NCBI GenBank assembly: GCA_025728475.1
Contig: JAOBJN010000002.1
Span: 92,617-156,616, forward strand
Source of the DNA: Candidatus Lightella neohaematopini
GTDB lineage: Bacteria > Pseudomonadota > Gammaproteobacteria > Enterobacterales > Enterobacteriaceae
DNA: 64,000 bases
Direction: 5' to 3'
Position numbers and translations under genes: made by a program
The notes under the pieces: model-generated
What the model was told of the DNA's origin: nothing
What the model saw: only the letters and a program-made list of their open reading frames with translations
The model's database searches: none
Shown here: piece after piece, positions 7,393 through 17,540 of the stretch
How positions within the stretch are numbered: the stretch's first letter is position 1
Layout of the letters: each line of letters begins with the position of its first letter

Positions 7393-8049
7393 ATGAATCA
7401 ATTAATTAAGGATATTTTAATTAATAAGCCTATTCTAAATACTAATAAAGTTTTACGCAATACTTATTTTTTATTATTTTTAACATTAGCATTTTCTGGA
7501 TTTATAGCTACCATTAGTACAGTATATTGTTTACCTAGTCCTGGTTTATTGATTGTAATAATTGGATTTTATGGTTTATTATTCTTGACACAAAAATTAT
7601 CTAATAGTATTTTTGGTATTTTTTCTACATTTGCTTTAACTGGATTTATGGGTTATACTCTAGGTCCTACTTTAAGTAAGATATTATTTACTGGAGCTAA
7701 CGATATAATAATTTTGTCTTTAATTGGTACTGCGTTAATACTACTATTTTGTTCTCTTTATATTTTAATAACTAAAAAAAATATGTCATTTTTATCAAGT
7801 ATAATAGTTAGTGGATTTTTATCATTATTTATATTAATTATTATAAATAGTTTTATTAATTTATCTATAGTATCATTAACAATTAGTACTATATTTATTA
7901 TTTGTTCTTCTACTTCTATATTATGGGAAATAAGTAACATTATTTACGGTGGCGAGACTAATTATATTAGAGCAACAGTTAGTTTATATGTTTCATTATA
8001 TAATATATTCGTTAATTTAATAAGTAGTATTAATCTATTACGTAGATAA
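7393..8049 (+). CDS. yccA: FtsH modulator YccA (BAX inhibitor-1 family)
   Basis: YccA is a seven-helix inner-membrane protein of the Bax inhibitor-1 family. In E. coli it binds the FtsH/HflKC protease and slows degradation of membrane proteins such as SecY. The 218-residue protein aligns along its length with E. coli YccA (219), including the N-terminal KVLRNTYFLL, the SPGLL and GILS-like segments, and the conserved end GGETNYIRATVSLYVSLYNIFV. AGGAG lies shortly before the ATG. It is flanked by tRNA-Ser(UGA), as in E. coli. Keeping this non-essential regulator in such a reduced genome suggests that membrane-protein quality control through FtsH still matters. Confidence 0.95.
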   Translation: MNQLIKDILINKPILNTNKVLRNTYFLLFLTLAFSGFIATISTVYCLPSPGLLIVIIGFYGLLFLTQKLSNSIFGIFSTFALTGFMGYTLGPTLSKILFTGANDIIILSLIGTALILLFCSLYILITKKNMSFLSSIIVSGFLSLFILIIINSFINLSIVSLTISTIFIICSSTSILWEISNIIYGGETNYIRATVSLYVSLYNIFVNLISSINLLRR

Positions 8050-8192
8050 AATTAATTTATTATATAACTTTAAAAGTTTATTAATAAAATTTTAGTAACA
8101 ATATCATTTATTAGTAATTTATAAAGATAATATTTTATTTTTTATATTATACTTAATAATTTAATATAAGATATTTTGTTTTGTACAATTTT

Positions 8193-8711
8193 ATGTTAAG
8201 TGAACAAAGTTTTTTTTCAAAAAAGGATTTAATAGCATCCGGATATGGTAAATTGTTTGGTATGGATGGTCCTAAGTTACCATCTTTAAATATGTTGATG
8301 ATAGATAGAATAACAAATATTACTAAAAATTATGGTAATTATAAAAATGGTTTTATAGAAGCTGAGTTAGATATTAATCCTAATATGTGGTTTTTTTCTT
8401 GTCATTTTGTAAATGATCCAGTTATGCCAGGATGTTTAGGTTTAGATGCTATGTGGCAATTAGTTGGTTTTTATCTTGGTTGGTTAGGTAGAAAAGGTAA
8501 AGGTAGAGCATTAGGAGTAAAAGAAGTAAAATTTTTTGGTCAAGTACTACCAACATCAAAACAGATAATTTATCATGTTCATTTAAGACGTATTATTAAT
8601 AATAAATTAATAGTTGGTATTGCTGATGGTGAGTTATTATGTGATAATAAATTAATTTACACTGCTAATAATTTAAAAGTTGGATTATTTACAAAAACTA
8701 ATTTATTTTAA
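8193..8711 (+). CDS. fabA: 3-hydroxydecanoyl-ACP dehydratase/isomerase
   Basis: FabA dehydrates 3-hydroxydecanoyl-ACP and isomerises the double bond, which commits acyl chains to unsaturated fatty acids. From the ATG at 8193 the protein is 172 residues, the same as E. coli FabA. The frame can be extended to a TTG at 8181, but the ATG fits the family length. The catalytic histidine is in [13 protein letters not shown], the aspartate in [17 protein letters not shown], and the C-terminal [12 protein letters not shown] is conserved. FabI, the enoyl reductase of the same cycle, is at 39715-40494. The gene ends 11 bases before the convergent valS stop. Confidence 0.96.
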   Translation: MLSEQSFFSKKDLIASGYGKLFGMDGPKLPSLNMLMIDRITNITKNYGNYKNGFIEAELDINPNMWFFSCHFVNDPVMPGCLGLDAMWQLVGFYLGWLGRKGKGRALGVKEVKFFGQVLPTSKQIIYHVHLRRIINNKLIVGIADGELLCDNKLIYTANNLKVGLFTKTNLF

Positions 8712-8722
8712 GATTAACTTGT

Positions 8723-11587
8723 TTATTTTATATAGTTAGATATTGACAATTTTTGCTTTATTAAAGTTAATTTCGTTTTATTATATTTTTCTAGTTTGTT
8801 TTTTACATCATTTATAATTATTTTAGGTGCATATTTAATGAATTTGTTATTTAACAATTTTTGATTTAAAATATATATTTTTTTTTCCACTTTAACTAAG
8901 TAAGATTCAATTTTATTTAATCTAAAATATAATATTTTTTTATCTAAATTACTTAATGGTATAATCAACTTAATATTATTTATTTTTTCAAAAATATGAA
9001 TATAATCACATTTTTTATTATTCTTTAGTATAGTAATTGAATCTAATTTAGCTATATTTTTAATAAGTTTAATATTATTTAGTATTATTAACTCTTCTTC
9101 AATAGAAATATTACTAAGAATAATTTTTATTAATGTACTATTATTTATATTTATTTCTGATCTCATTTTTCTAACAGTATAAATAATATTTTTTATTAAA
9201 TTAATACTATTAATTATATTTATATTATCAATATTTTCACTATTTTTATAATTTGGAAATGATTGTAATATAATAGATTTATTATTATCAAATTTTTTAT
9301 TAATACATTGCCATATATATTCTGTAATAAATGGGATAATTGGATGAGTTAATAATAATATTTGTTTTAAAACTAATAGTAAGGTATTTTTAGTATATTT
9401 AATTTCTGATGATGAACCATATTTAATATTAACTTTTGCTAATTCAATATACCAATCACAGAATTGATGCCATATAAATGTGTATAATATATTAACAGCT
9501 AAATCAAAACGATAATTGTTTAGTGCAGATTTAAAATTTTTTACTGTCTTATTTAATTCTATTAATATCCATTTATCTATCAAAGATAAAGAAGATAATT
9601 TATAATTACAAAAATTTTCACTATTTAATAATACAAATCTACTAACTTGCCATAATTTATTACAAAAATTATAATAACTAGATATTTGATTAATATTATA
9701 ATTAATATTTTTATGTGATGAAGACATAGCTGTTAAAGCAAAACGCAAAGCATCAGCACCATATGCATTAATTCCATTAGGAAACTTGTTTTTGATATAT
9801 TTTATAATATTTTTGACTATAGTAAAACCAGTTACTTGTTTAACACGTTCATAAATTAAATTCTTTAATGATATACCATCTATTATATTTATAGGATCAA
9901 TAATATTTCCTTTAGATTTTGACATTTTTTGTCCAAGTTCATCACATACTAATCCAGTAATATATACCGTTTTAAACGGTATATTAATTGTACTACTATT
10001 ATGATTTTTAACTAAGTGAGATGTTAACATAATCATTCTAGCAATCCAAAAAAATATTATATCAAAACCACTTATTACTAAATTGGTTGGATGAAACATC
10101 TTTAATAAGATTGTATTTTTTGGCCATCCTAATGATGCAAAAGTCCATAGTGAAGAAGAAAACCATGTATCTAATACATCATCATCTTGATATAGTGTAA
10201 CACTTTTATCTATATTATATAATAATCTTATTTCTTGTTCATTATTACCAACATATACATTATTTTTAATATCATACCAAGCTGGAATACGGTGACCCCA
10301 CCATATTTGTCTTGAAATACACCAATCTTGTATATTTTTCATCCAATTAAAATATAAATTTTCATAATGTTTTGGAATAAATTTAATATATCCATCTTTA
10401 ACAAGATTAATAGCTAATTTTGATAATTTACTAGTACGCATATACCACTGACTAGTTAGTAGTGGTTCAATAATTTCATTATTACGATTATTATAAGAAG
10501 TAATTAATTTATGTAATTTAATACTATCTATTAAATTTAAATCCTGTAATTTATTTATAATAATATTACGAGCTTCAAATCTATCTAATCCTTGTAAATA
10601 ATAAGGTATATTATAAATATTTTTATTATCCACTAAACCGTACTTATTAAGTATTTCAGGTTTATTTAATATAGTACCATCTTTTGAAAATATATTAATT
10701 ATTGATAAATTATGTTTTTTCCCAATTTTATAATCATTAAAATCATGTGCTGGAGTAATTTTTACACAACCAGTACCTTTTTTAATATCTACATATTCGT
10801 CTGCTATAATTGGTAATTGTTTATTTAATATTGGTAATATAACATGTTTACCAATTAAATTTTGATAACGATTATCATAAGGATTAACAGCAATTGCAAC
10901 ATCACCTAACATAGTTTCTGGACGTGTAGTTGCTATAACTAAATAATTTAGATTATTTATAGTAAGTTGATTATTAGCTAATGGATATTTTAAATACCAC
11001 ATATTACCAATATGTTCTCGGTTAATTACTTCTAAATCAGAAATAGCAGTTTTTAATTTAAAATCCCAATTTACTAATTTTTTACCTTTATATATTAAGT
11101 TATCATTATATAATTTTATAAATGCTGATTTTACAGAATATGACATACTATTATCTAAGGTAAATCGATTATTACCCCAATATACAGAATTACCTAGTCT
11201 TTTGATTTGATAATTAATATAATCATTAAATTTATCTTTTATTTTCCATATTTCTTTAACAAAATCATCACGACTATAATTTGTTCTAATTTTATTATAT
11301 TTACTCTTTAATATTTTTTCAGCTGTAATTTGCATAGCAATACCAGCATGATCAGTACCCATTTGCCACAAAGTATTTTTTCCTTGCATTTTATTGTACC
11401 TAATTAATATATCCATTAAAGTATACTGATAAGCATGACCAATATGTAATTTTCCTGTAATATTAGGAGGAGGTATAACAATACAATAATTTTTTTTATT
11501 ATTTTTGGTTGGTTTAAATAGATTATTTTTTTCCCAATATCTATATATTGATTGTTCTATATCTTTTGGATTATAATGATTATTCAT
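8723..11587 (-). CDS. valS: valyl-tRNA synthetase
   Basis: ValRS is a class I synthetase charging tRNA-Val; a tRNA-Val(GAC) gene is at 36550-36624. The 954-residue protein matches E. coli ValS (951). The HIGH motif appears as LHIGHAY (about residue 45), the CP1 editing domain is kept with TTRPETMLGD, and the KMSKSKGN loop is present (about 550). The C-terminal anticodon region and the coiled-coil tail remain, rich in Lys, Asn and Ile. It is divergent from lptF with a 149-base gap, as in E. coli, where holC and pepA lie between. Unlike ThrRS in this window, ValRS keeps its editing domain. Confidence 0.97.
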   Translation of the reverse strand: MNNHYNPKDIEQSIYRYWEKNNLFKPTKNNKKNYCIVIPPPNITGKLHIGHAYQYTLMDILIRYNKMQGKNTLWQMGTDHAGIAMQITAEKILKSKYNKIRTNYSRDDFVKEIWKIKDKFNDYINYQIKRLGNSVYWGNNRFTLDNSMSYSVKSAFIKLYNDNLIYKGKKLVNWDFKLKTAISDLEVINREHIGNMWYLKYPLANNQLTINNLNYLVIATTRPETMLGDVAIAVNPYDNRYQNLIGKHVILPILNKQLPIIADEYVDIKKGTGCVKITPAHDFNDYKIGKKHNLSIINIFSKDGTILNKPEILNKYGLVDNKNIYNIPYYLQGLDRFEARNIIINKLQDLNLIDSIKLHKLITSYNNRNNEIIEPLLTSQWYMRTSKLSKLAINLVKDGYIKFIPKHYENLYFNWMKNIQDWCISRQIWWGHRIPAWYDIKNNVYVGNNEQEIRLLYNIDKSVTLYQDDDVLDTWFSSSLWTFASLGWPKNTILLKMFHPTNLVISGFDIIFFWIARMIMLTSHLVKNHNSSTINIPFKTVYITGLVCDELGQKMSKSKGNIIDPINIIDGISLKNLIYERVKQVTGFTIVKNIIKYIKNKFPNGINAYGADALRFALTAMSSSHKNINYNINQISSYYNFCNKLWQVSRFVLLNSENFCNYKLSSLSLIDKWILIELNKTVKNFKSALNNYRFDLAVNILYTFIWHQFCDWYIELAKVNIKYGSSSEIKYTKNTLLLVLKQILLLTHPIIPFITEYIWQCINKKFDNNKSIILQSFPNYKNSENIDNINIINSINLIKNIIYTVRKMRSEININNSTLIKIILSNISIEEELIILNNIKLIKNIAKLDSITILKNNKKCDYIHIFEKINNIKLIIPLSNLDKKILYFRLNKIESYLVKVEKKIYILNQKLLNNKFIKYAPKIIINDVKNKLEKYNKTKLTLIKQKLSISNYIK

Positions 11588-11736
11588 TAATTAATGTCCA
11601 TAATTGTTAATATTATTAACTATCTATTATACTAGATTTTGTCATACAAAGCTAAAATATTTAAATTATAGTAGATTATCTAAGAATTATTAAATCTAAA
11701 ACAAAATAATTTTAAATTATATCAAATATATTAATT

Positions 11737-12756
11737 ATGATTATTATTAAATATATCTTAAATAAGATATGTAAAATTCAAATTATTATTATATTAATTT
11801 TAGTGTTACTATTTCTTTGTCATAAAGCAATGAGAATATTAAAATTAATTACTATTGGATATATTACTAAAAATTTAGCTATTATTTTAATAATTTTAAA
11901 AATTCCTGAAATAATACAAATTATATTACCTATAAGTATTATAATAAGTATATTTATTACTATACAATATATTCATGATAGCAATGAATTATTAGCCATG
12001 TATAGCTGTGGATATAATAAAAATATAATATATTTAACACTATTAATTATAAGTATTTTTATTATGATTTTTACTACTATTAATAGTATGTGGATTGTGC
12101 CAATATCTAATAGATATTATTGTCAATTATTATTTGATAATAAACAAAATAATATTAATCAATTAGTATTAGGTAATTTATCTAATAATATTAAAAATAA
12201 TGATATTATTTTTAATAAAATATTAAATAATATATTTTTAATAAAAATTAAAAAAAATAAATACTATTTAATAAGCACTGGTAATATTTGTAATTTTATT
12301 TATAAAAAAAAATATAAATTAATTATATTATTTAATGGTAATAATTATTATTATAATTTATTAAATCAAAATTTAGTAATAACAAAATTTAAAAGATATT
12401 ATTTATTTTTTTGTATTAAAAACAAAAAATATAATCTATTACCTAATCAATTAGATTTAAAACAATTAATATTTAATGTTAATAATCAAAATATAAATGA
12501 ATTACATTGGAGATATAATTTAATATTATCCATACCATTATTTTATTTATTATCTACAACTATTTTAGTTAGTAATATTAAAAAAATATTAGGTATTTCA
12601 CTTGTAATAGTACTATATATATTTTTTTTTATTATACAGTACTTATTACGTATTAATATAACTAATTATTCACATTTATTAATGTGGTTAGTTTATTTAT
12701 TTTACTTAATTATTACAATATTAATTAAATATTTAACTAAAAATTTATCATTATGA
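11737..12756 (+). CDS. lptF: LPS export permease LptF
   Basis: LptF is one of two membrane subunits that, with the LptB ATPase dimer, extract LPS from the inner membrane and push it onto the periplasmic bridge. The 339-residue protein has a set of membrane segments at the N-terminus (about 15-35, 50-75, 95-115), a periplasmic beta-jellyroll middle, and further segments at the C-terminus (about 265-335), the YjgP/YjgQ layout. It is about 27 residues shorter than E. coli LptF. Its stop overlaps the lptG start by four bases (ATGA), so the pair is translationally coupled. lptA and lptB are at 16.2-17.4 kb. Confidence 0.9.
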   Translation: MIIIKYILNKICKIQIIIILILVLLFLCHKAMRILKLITIGYITKNLAIILIILKIPEIIQIILPISIIISIFITIQYIHDSNELLAMYSCGYNKNIIYLTLLIISIFIMIFTTINSMWIVPISNRYYCQLLFDNKQNNINQLVLGNLSNNIKNNDIIFNKILNNIFLIKIKKNKYYLISTGNICNFIYKKKYKLIILFNGNNYYYNLLNQNLVITKFKRYYLFFCIKNKKYNLLPNQLDLKQLIFNVNNQNINELHWRYNLILSIPLFYLLSTTILVSNIKKILGISLVIVLYIFFFIIQYLLRINITNYSHLLMWLVYLFYLIITILIKYLTKNLSL

Positions 12757-13814
12757 TTGATAGAATTAATAAATATACCAAATTATTATTTGGTATATTA
12801 AATTTATATATCTTAAGAAATATTTTTATTTATACCACCCAAATTTTGGGTATTATAAGTTTATTATCTTGTATCAACAAATTAATTGAAATATCAAATA
12901 AAATACATAACTATTCAGTAATTCATATTATATTAATGATTTTATTTAATATTATTAAAGATATAGAATTATTTCTACCGATAATAATTTCTTTATCTGT
13001 ATTATGTAGCATAATTTCATTAATAGTACAAAATGAATTAATAATAATCTTAACATTAAAAAAAAAATGTTATCAACTTACAATATTAATAATTAAAATT
13101 AGCATTATTACTTCAATATTTTTCTTATTGATTTTAGAAATTATTTTATCTTTTAATTATCTTTTATTTAATTTTAATGTGAAAAAAAATACTAATTATA
13201 ATATTTATATTAAAAATAATAGAAAATCTATTTTAATAGATAATATTTATAATAATAAAATATTTAATATAAATATATTTTATACTACAAATAATAATAG
13301 ATTATATAATATATATTATGCTAGAATGGCAAAATTTGTTAAAAATTATTGGGTATTATATGATGTAAAACATTTAAAATTAGCAAAAACTATATCAAAT
13401 AATTATATACCAATTTGTATATGGCATACTAATCTAACTCCATATGAATTATATATTTTTACTACAAATCCAGAATTATTATCTATTAAACAATTATATC
13501 ATCAAATTAATTTTTTAAAAAAAAATAATATGGACTATTACTACTACCAATTATATATGTGGAATAAACTATTATTACCCATTAATATTGCTATTATTAT
13601 ATTTATTATAGCTTCAATAAGTTTTCGTAAATTAGATACATTATCTATAAAAAGTATAGTAATAAATAGTTTAACAGTAAATTTTTTATTTTACATTATA
13701 CATCAGTTTATATTATATATAAGTTTTATTGTACATAAAATATTACCAATAGTATTGATATCACATTTAATAATATTAATATACTGTATAAAAATAAATA
13801 AAAGTATACTATAA
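12753..13814 (+). CDS. lptG: LPS export permease LptG
   Basis: LptG is the partner of LptF in the LptB2FG transporter. The 353-residue protein (E. coli 360) shows the same architecture: N-terminal membrane helices (about 15-35, 50-80, 100-130), a periplasmic domain and C-terminal membrane helices (about 270-350). The WHTNLTPYELY segment and SFRKLD in the last cytoplasmic loop fit the LptG family. It overlaps lptF by four bases and is followed 19 bases later by tRNA-Leu(CAA), the same neighbourhood as E. coli lptFG-leuX. Composition is extremely Ile/Asn/Leu-rich, so assignment rests on topology, pairing and synteny as much as on motifs. Confidence 0.88.
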   Translation: MIDRINKYTKLLFGILNLYILRNIFIYTTQILGIISLLSCINKLIEISNKIHNYSVIHIILMILFNIIKDIELFLPIIISLSVLCSIISLIVQNELIIILTLKKKCYQLTILIIKISIITSIFFLLILEIILSFNYLLFNFNVKKNTNYNIYIKNNRKSILIDNIYNNKIFNINIFYTTNNNRLYNIYYARMAKFVKNYWVLYDVKHLKLAKTISNNYIPICIWHTNLTPYELYIFTTNPELLSIKQLYHQINFLKKNNMDYYYYQLYMWNKLLLPINIAIIIFIIASISFRKLDTLSIKSIVINSLTVNFLFYIIHQFILYISFIVHKILPIVLISHLIILIYCIKINKSIL

Positions 13815-13833
13815 TAAATATTCTTTTTTAGAT

Positions 13834-13916
13834 ACCGAAGTGGCGAAATTGGTAAACGCAGTTAACTCAAAATTAACCGTCTTAATGACTTATCGGTTCA
13901 AATCCGATCTTCGGTA
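13834..13916 (+). tRNA. tRNA-Leu(CAA)
   Basis: This 83-nt gene has acceptor ACCGAAG paired with CTTCGGT, discriminator A, a long variable arm, a T-arm with GGTTCAAATCC, and an anticodon loop CTCAAAA giving CAA. CCA is not encoded. The sequence and place after lptG match E. coli leuX. It is the second leucine tRNA in the window; the other reads UAA. Confidence 0.95.
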
Positions 13917-13935
13917 ATTAATAAATATATATTAA

Positions 13936-14154
13936 TTAACGATTACGAAATATTATTCTACCTTTATTTATATCATAAGGAGTTAGTTCAACTATAACTT
14001 TATCTCCAGTAAGAATTCTGATGTAATTTTTGCGCATTTTACCAGAAATATGAGCAGTAACTATATGATTATTATCTAGTTTAACTCTAAACATAGTATT
14101 TGGTAATGTATCTAATACAGTTCCCCACATTTCAATACTATTTTTTTTATTCAT
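13936..14154 (-). CDS. infA: translation initiation factor IF-1
   Basis: IF-1 occupies the ribosomal A site during initiation. The 72-residue protein has the family's exact length and S1-type OB fold, with [39 protein letters not shown] and a C-terminal [11 protein letters not shown]. It lies five bases after trxB on the same strand. In E. coli infA and trxB are separated by aat, cydC and cydD, so this pair looks like the remains of that block. IF-3 (infC) is also in this window. Confidence 0.97.
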   Translation of the reverse strand: MNKKNSIEMWGTVLDTLPNTMFRVKLDNNHIVTAHISGKMRKNYIRILTGDKVIVELTPYDINKGRIIFRNR

Positions 14155-14159
14155 AATTA

Positions 14160-15098
14160 TTAACGATTATTTAAGTAATTTATAACATCTAATGCAGCTA
14201 TACAACCACTACCAGCAGCTACTATAGCTTGTTGATAATTACCATAGACTATATCACCAGCTGCAAAAATACCAGGTATAGAAGTTGAAGTCTTGTAACT
14301 TTTATTAAAATTTGTGTATATATAATTATTTTTTAATACTAGTTGATTATTGAATATATCTGTATTTGCAATATGACCTATTGCTAAAAATAAACCACTG
14401 ATATTAATATTTATAATATTTTGATTTAGTATATTTTTAATCTTAACACCAGTTAAAACATGATTATTACCTAATATTTCCTGAACAATGCTATTTTTAT
14501 ATAATATTATTTTATTATTTTTAACTAAACACATAATTTTATCTACTATTATAGGTTCTGCATTAAATTTATCTTTTCTATGTATAATATATATTTTTTT
14601 AACAATACTTGATAGATACAAAGCTTCTTCCAATGCAGTATTACCACCACCGACAATAGCTACTATCTTATTTTTATAAAAGTTACCATCACACAATGCA
14701 CAAGTAGATATACCTTTATTTTCATAAGTTTTTTCTGATAATAAACCCAAACGACGAGCATATGTTCCAATAGCAATAATTATTATATCACACTTATATA
14801 CATAATTATTACTATATAAAATAAAAGGATTATTATTAAAATTAGTCTTTATAATATTATCATTGATAATATCTATTTTATATTGTTTAATTTGTTTAAA
14901 TAATTTGTTCATTAAATTATAACCAGATATATTACATTCTCCAGGCCAATTTTCTATATTAATGGTATTAATTAATTGTCCACCAATATTATTACCAGTA
15001 ATTAGTAATGGCTTTAAATTAGCACGAGCTGTATACATAGCAGCAGTATAACCAGCTGGACCAGAACCTAATATAATTAATTTATTATACTTATACAT
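14160..15098 (-). CDS. trxB: thioredoxin reductase
   Basis: This NADPH-dependent FAD enzyme keeps thioredoxin reduced. The 312-residue protein (E. coli 321) has the FAD-binding [15 protein letters not shown] near residue 12, the redox-active CALC near 134, the NADPH site [13 protein letters not shown] near 150, and the C-terminal GIFAAGDI with the FAD contact. All key residues appear intact. It probably supports the 2-Cys peroxiredoxin at 4521-5120 through thioredoxin, since no ahpF is nearby. It is followed by infA on the same strand. The 213-base gap before rpoZ is AT-rich with no feature I can name. Confidence 0.96.
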   Translation of the reverse strand: MYKYNKLIILGSGPAGYTAAMYTARANLKPLLITGNNIGGQLINTINIENWPGECNISGYNLMNKLFKQIKQYKIDIINDNIIKTNFNNNPFILYSNNYVYKCDIIIIAIGTYARRLGLLSEKTYENKGISTCALCDGNFYKNKIVAIVGGGNTALEEALYLSSIVKKIYIIHRKDKFNAEPIIVDKIMCLVKNNKIILYKNSIVQEILGNNHVLTGVKIKNILNQNIININISGLFLAIGHIANTDIFNNQLVLKNNYIYTNFNKSYKTSTSIPGIFAAGDIVYGNYQQAIVAAGSGCIAALDVINYLNNR

Positions 15099-15311
15099 AA
15101 GATTTTTAAAAAAATTAATAATTTAATTAGTATTAATCATCTATTTTTATTTAGTATTTATTATAAACTATTTTTTATGAGAAATTTTATAATTAATAAA
15201 TTATATTAAATAATTAATTGATAATTAATTGATAATAAACTATTTATTTTAATTAAACACCTATATTAATAAAAATATTATTAACTACTAAAATAGTATT
15301 GTAATTATTTA

Positions 15312-15500
15312 TTAATCGTAAATCGAATAATTTTTTTCAATTTCTTTAAGAGCAGTAACTGTACATTTATCATTTGTATTACTTAATATAGACATTCTTT
15401 CACTATTTTGTATATTTCTTGCTTTATTTGCAGCAATTAAAATTAAATCAAATACATTACCTACTTTTTCTACTGCTTTCTGTACAGTTATTCTTGCCAT
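15312..15500 (-). CDS. rpoZ: RNA polymerase omega subunit, C-terminally short
   Basis: Omega assists folding and assembly of the beta' subunit. The start is [15 protein letters not shown] at 15500, chosen over an in-frame ATG at 15512 because GGGAG sits five bases before it. The product is 62 residues against 91 in E. coli. It covers the conserved core up to [15 protein letters not shown] and lacks the variable C-terminal tail. The first 44 bases overlap the end of gmk in another frame. spoT, trmH and recG follow rpoZ in E. coli; here spoT is absent from this spot, and recG is far away at 58.7 kb. Confidence 0.92.
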   Translation of the reverse strand: MARITVQKAVEKVGNVFDLILIAANKARNIQNSERMSILSNTNDKCTVTALKEIEKNYSIYD

Positions 15501-16113
15501 AAATACTCCCATTTAATAGAAAATTATTTTTTTGATATTTGGTTTTTAATTGTTCAACTAATATAATAGATCTTAATTGTTTTAGAGTTAGTTCAAACTT
15601 ATCATTTATTATTAAGTAATTGTATTCTTTATAATGTCTTACATCATTATAAAATTGATTAATTCTATTTTTGATAACATGGATACTATCCTGACCTCTT
15701 AAATATAATCTATTATTTAATTCTCTTATAGATGGAGGAATTATAAATATACTACAAACGTTAGATAATTTATTTTTAACTTGTCTTGCTCCTTGCCAAT
15801 CTATATTTAAAATTATACTAGTATTATTACTCATTAAGTTTTCTATACTTTTGTAAGTAGTACCATAGTAATTACCAAACACAATAGCATATTCTAAAAA
15901 AAAATTTTTTTTAATCATTTCTTTAAATTCTTTTACTGAAACAAAAAAATAGTGTTCACCATGTTTTTCTCCTGCCCTTCTTTTTCTTGTTGTGTATGAA
16001 ATTGATATTGTTATGTTTTTTAAAAATTTTTTATTAATAAAAGAATTGATTAAACTGGACTTTCCAGTTCCACTAGGAGCAGAAATAATATATATTATAC
16101 TGTAATTTAACAT
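15457..16113 (-). CDS. gmk: guanylate kinase
   Basis: Guanylate kinase converts GMP to GDP using ATP. The 218-residue protein has the P-loop [12 protein letters not shown] at about 12-23, [20 protein letters not shown], and NYYGT with the GMP-binding tyrosines. It is about 11 residues longer than E. coli Gmk (207). The extra C-terminal part ([20 protein letters not shown]) reads through the rpoZ ribosome binding site and into the rpoZ coding region, which suggests that an earlier stop was lost. Translation of the two genes is likely coupled. Confidence 0.95.
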   Translation of the reverse strand: MLNYSIIYIISAPSGTGKSSLINSFINKKFLKNITISISYTTRKRRAGEKHGEHYFFVSVKEFKEMIKKNFFLEYAIVFGNYYGTTYKSIENLMSNNTSIILNIDWQGARQVKNKLSNVCSIFIIPPSIRELNNRLYLRGQDSIHVIKNRINQFYNDVRHYKEYNYLIINDKFELTLKQLRSIILVEQLKTKYQKNNFLLNGSIYGKNNCTESSRKSR

Positions 16114-16199
16114 AATATATTAATATTAATTAGTAAAAATTATTAAACTAATATATTATACTTATGAAGTATAGTAGATTAATTTATTTTTTATTTTTA

Positions 16200-16922
16200 T
16201 TACACAAAATTATTTCCTAAATATAATAATTTTACCTTTTTATTAGATTTTATTTCTTTAGATGTACCATGAGCAATAACTTGACCTTTATATAAAATAT
16301 ACGATTCATTACATAAATCAAGAATTTCTTTAGTATTATGATCAGTAATTATTATTCCTAAACCATCATTATTAAGTTGTTTAATAATATTTTTTATATT
16401 TGATATTGATATTGGATCTATACCTAAAAATGGTTCATCAAATAATATAAATTTAGGATTAGTTGCTATAACACGAGCTATTTCTACTTTTCTACATTCA
16501 CCTCCTGATAATGTATAACCAATATTATTAGTTAAATGTTCTATATTAAATCTTTTAATTAATGATAATACTAACTCATTCTTTTTTTTATATGATAAAT
16601 GTTTTTTATTTTCTAATGCAATCATGATATTGTCAAAAACACTTAAACTACGAAAAATAGAAGTTTTCTGTGGTAAAAAATTAATACCATAATGTACTCT
16701 TTTATATATAGAAAATTTATTTATATTAATATTATCAATTAATACATCTCCTTTATTACTTTTAACAACACCAATAATTATATAAAATATAGTAGTTTTA
16801 CCAGAACCGTTAGGACCTAATATACCTATTATTTTTCTTGAATTAAAATATAAACTAATATTATTAATTATTATGGTATTATTATATTTTTTACTAAGAT
16901 TTTTTACAACTAGGTAACTCAT
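16200..16922 (-). CDS. lptB: LPS export ABC transporter ATP-binding protein LptB
   Basis: LptB is the ATPase that drives LPS extraction with LptFG. The 240-residue protein (E. coli 241) carries Walker A GPNGSGKTT near 37, the Q-loop FLPQKTS, the ABC signature LSGGECRKVEIARV near 138, Walker B FILFDEPFLGIDP near 160, and the switch histidine in IITDHN. The FDEPFLGIDP wording is typical of LptB. It follows lptA by seven bases, as in E. coli. The cluster here runs kdsD-kdsC-lptA-lptB, with lptC missing. Confidence 0.95.
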   Translation of the reverse strand: MSYLVVKNLSKKYNNTIIINNISLYFNSRKIIGILGPNGSGKTTIFYIIIGVVKSNKGDVLIDNININKFSIYKRVHYGINFLPQKTSIFRSLSVFDNIMIALENKKHLSYKKKNELVLSLIKRFNIEHLTNNIGYTLSGGECRKVEIARVIATNPKFILFDEPFLGIDPISISNIKNIIKQLNNDGLGIIITDHNTKEILDLCNESYILYKGQVIAHGTSKEIKSNKKVKLLYLGNNFV

Positions 16923-16929
16923 TTATTAT

Positions 16930-17442
16930 TTATATCTTAAAAAAAGATTTAATTAAAATACGTGTTTGTCTACTATCATTAAATGATATTATTTGTTTCT
17001 TATTAATTATATATATTATGTACTTACCATAAATATGAATATTATTATAACAAATATTAACGTTATTTATTAAAAGAATAATATCTTTATCTACGTTAAA
17101 ATAAAATTGATTAGATTTACCTAATAAATTAATATTATTATTACATACTTTAATACATATTAATGGTTTTCCATATCCGTAAATTATATTAGCAATATTA
17201 CTATGATTAGTACTATTAATAATAGCTTTATTAGCATTAATTATTATATTAGAATACTTTATTTTGACGTTATTACTAAATCTAATAGTATTATTAAATA
17301 AATTAATTATTTGTTTATCTGATGATATTAGAACATTATTTTTCGTAATTGCTAATACATTATAGCTAATAAATAAGATTAATAATATATATAAGAAATT
17401 AATTATTTTTAGATAATTAAAATAAATAACAAAGTAATTCAT
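16930..17442 (-). CDS. lptA: periplasmic LPS bridge protein LptA
   Basis: LptA forms the periplasmic beta-jellyroll bridge that carries LPS from LptC/LptFG to LptD. The 170-residue protein has an N-terminal hydrophobic signal (about 13-31, ending near VLA), then the OstA repeat pattern: SSDKQIINLFNNTIRFSNNVKI, IIINANKAII, IIYGYGKP and DIILLINNVNICYNN. These align in order with E. coli LptA (SDQQSLDMQGN, INADK, IDGYGKP). Position between kdsC and lptB supports it. Sequence identity is low and Asn/Ile-rich, so order and spacing of motifs carry the call. The lptC gene that sits before lptA in E. coli is absent. Confidence 0.88.
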   Translation of the reverse strand: MNYFVIYFNYLKIINFLYILLILFISYNVLAITKNNVLISSDKQIINLFNNTIRFSNNVKIKYSNIIINANKAIINSTNHSNIANIIYGYGKPLICIKVCNNNINLLGKSNQFYFNVDKDIILLINNVNICYNNIHIYGKYIIYIINKKQIISFNDSRQTRILIKSFFKI

Positions 17443-17540
17443 TTATTTAATTATATTAACATATCTTTTATTATTAGATTAGTTAAGTTATTATATTTAA
17501 TACTAATTAATCACACAACGTAATATCTAATATTATTAAA

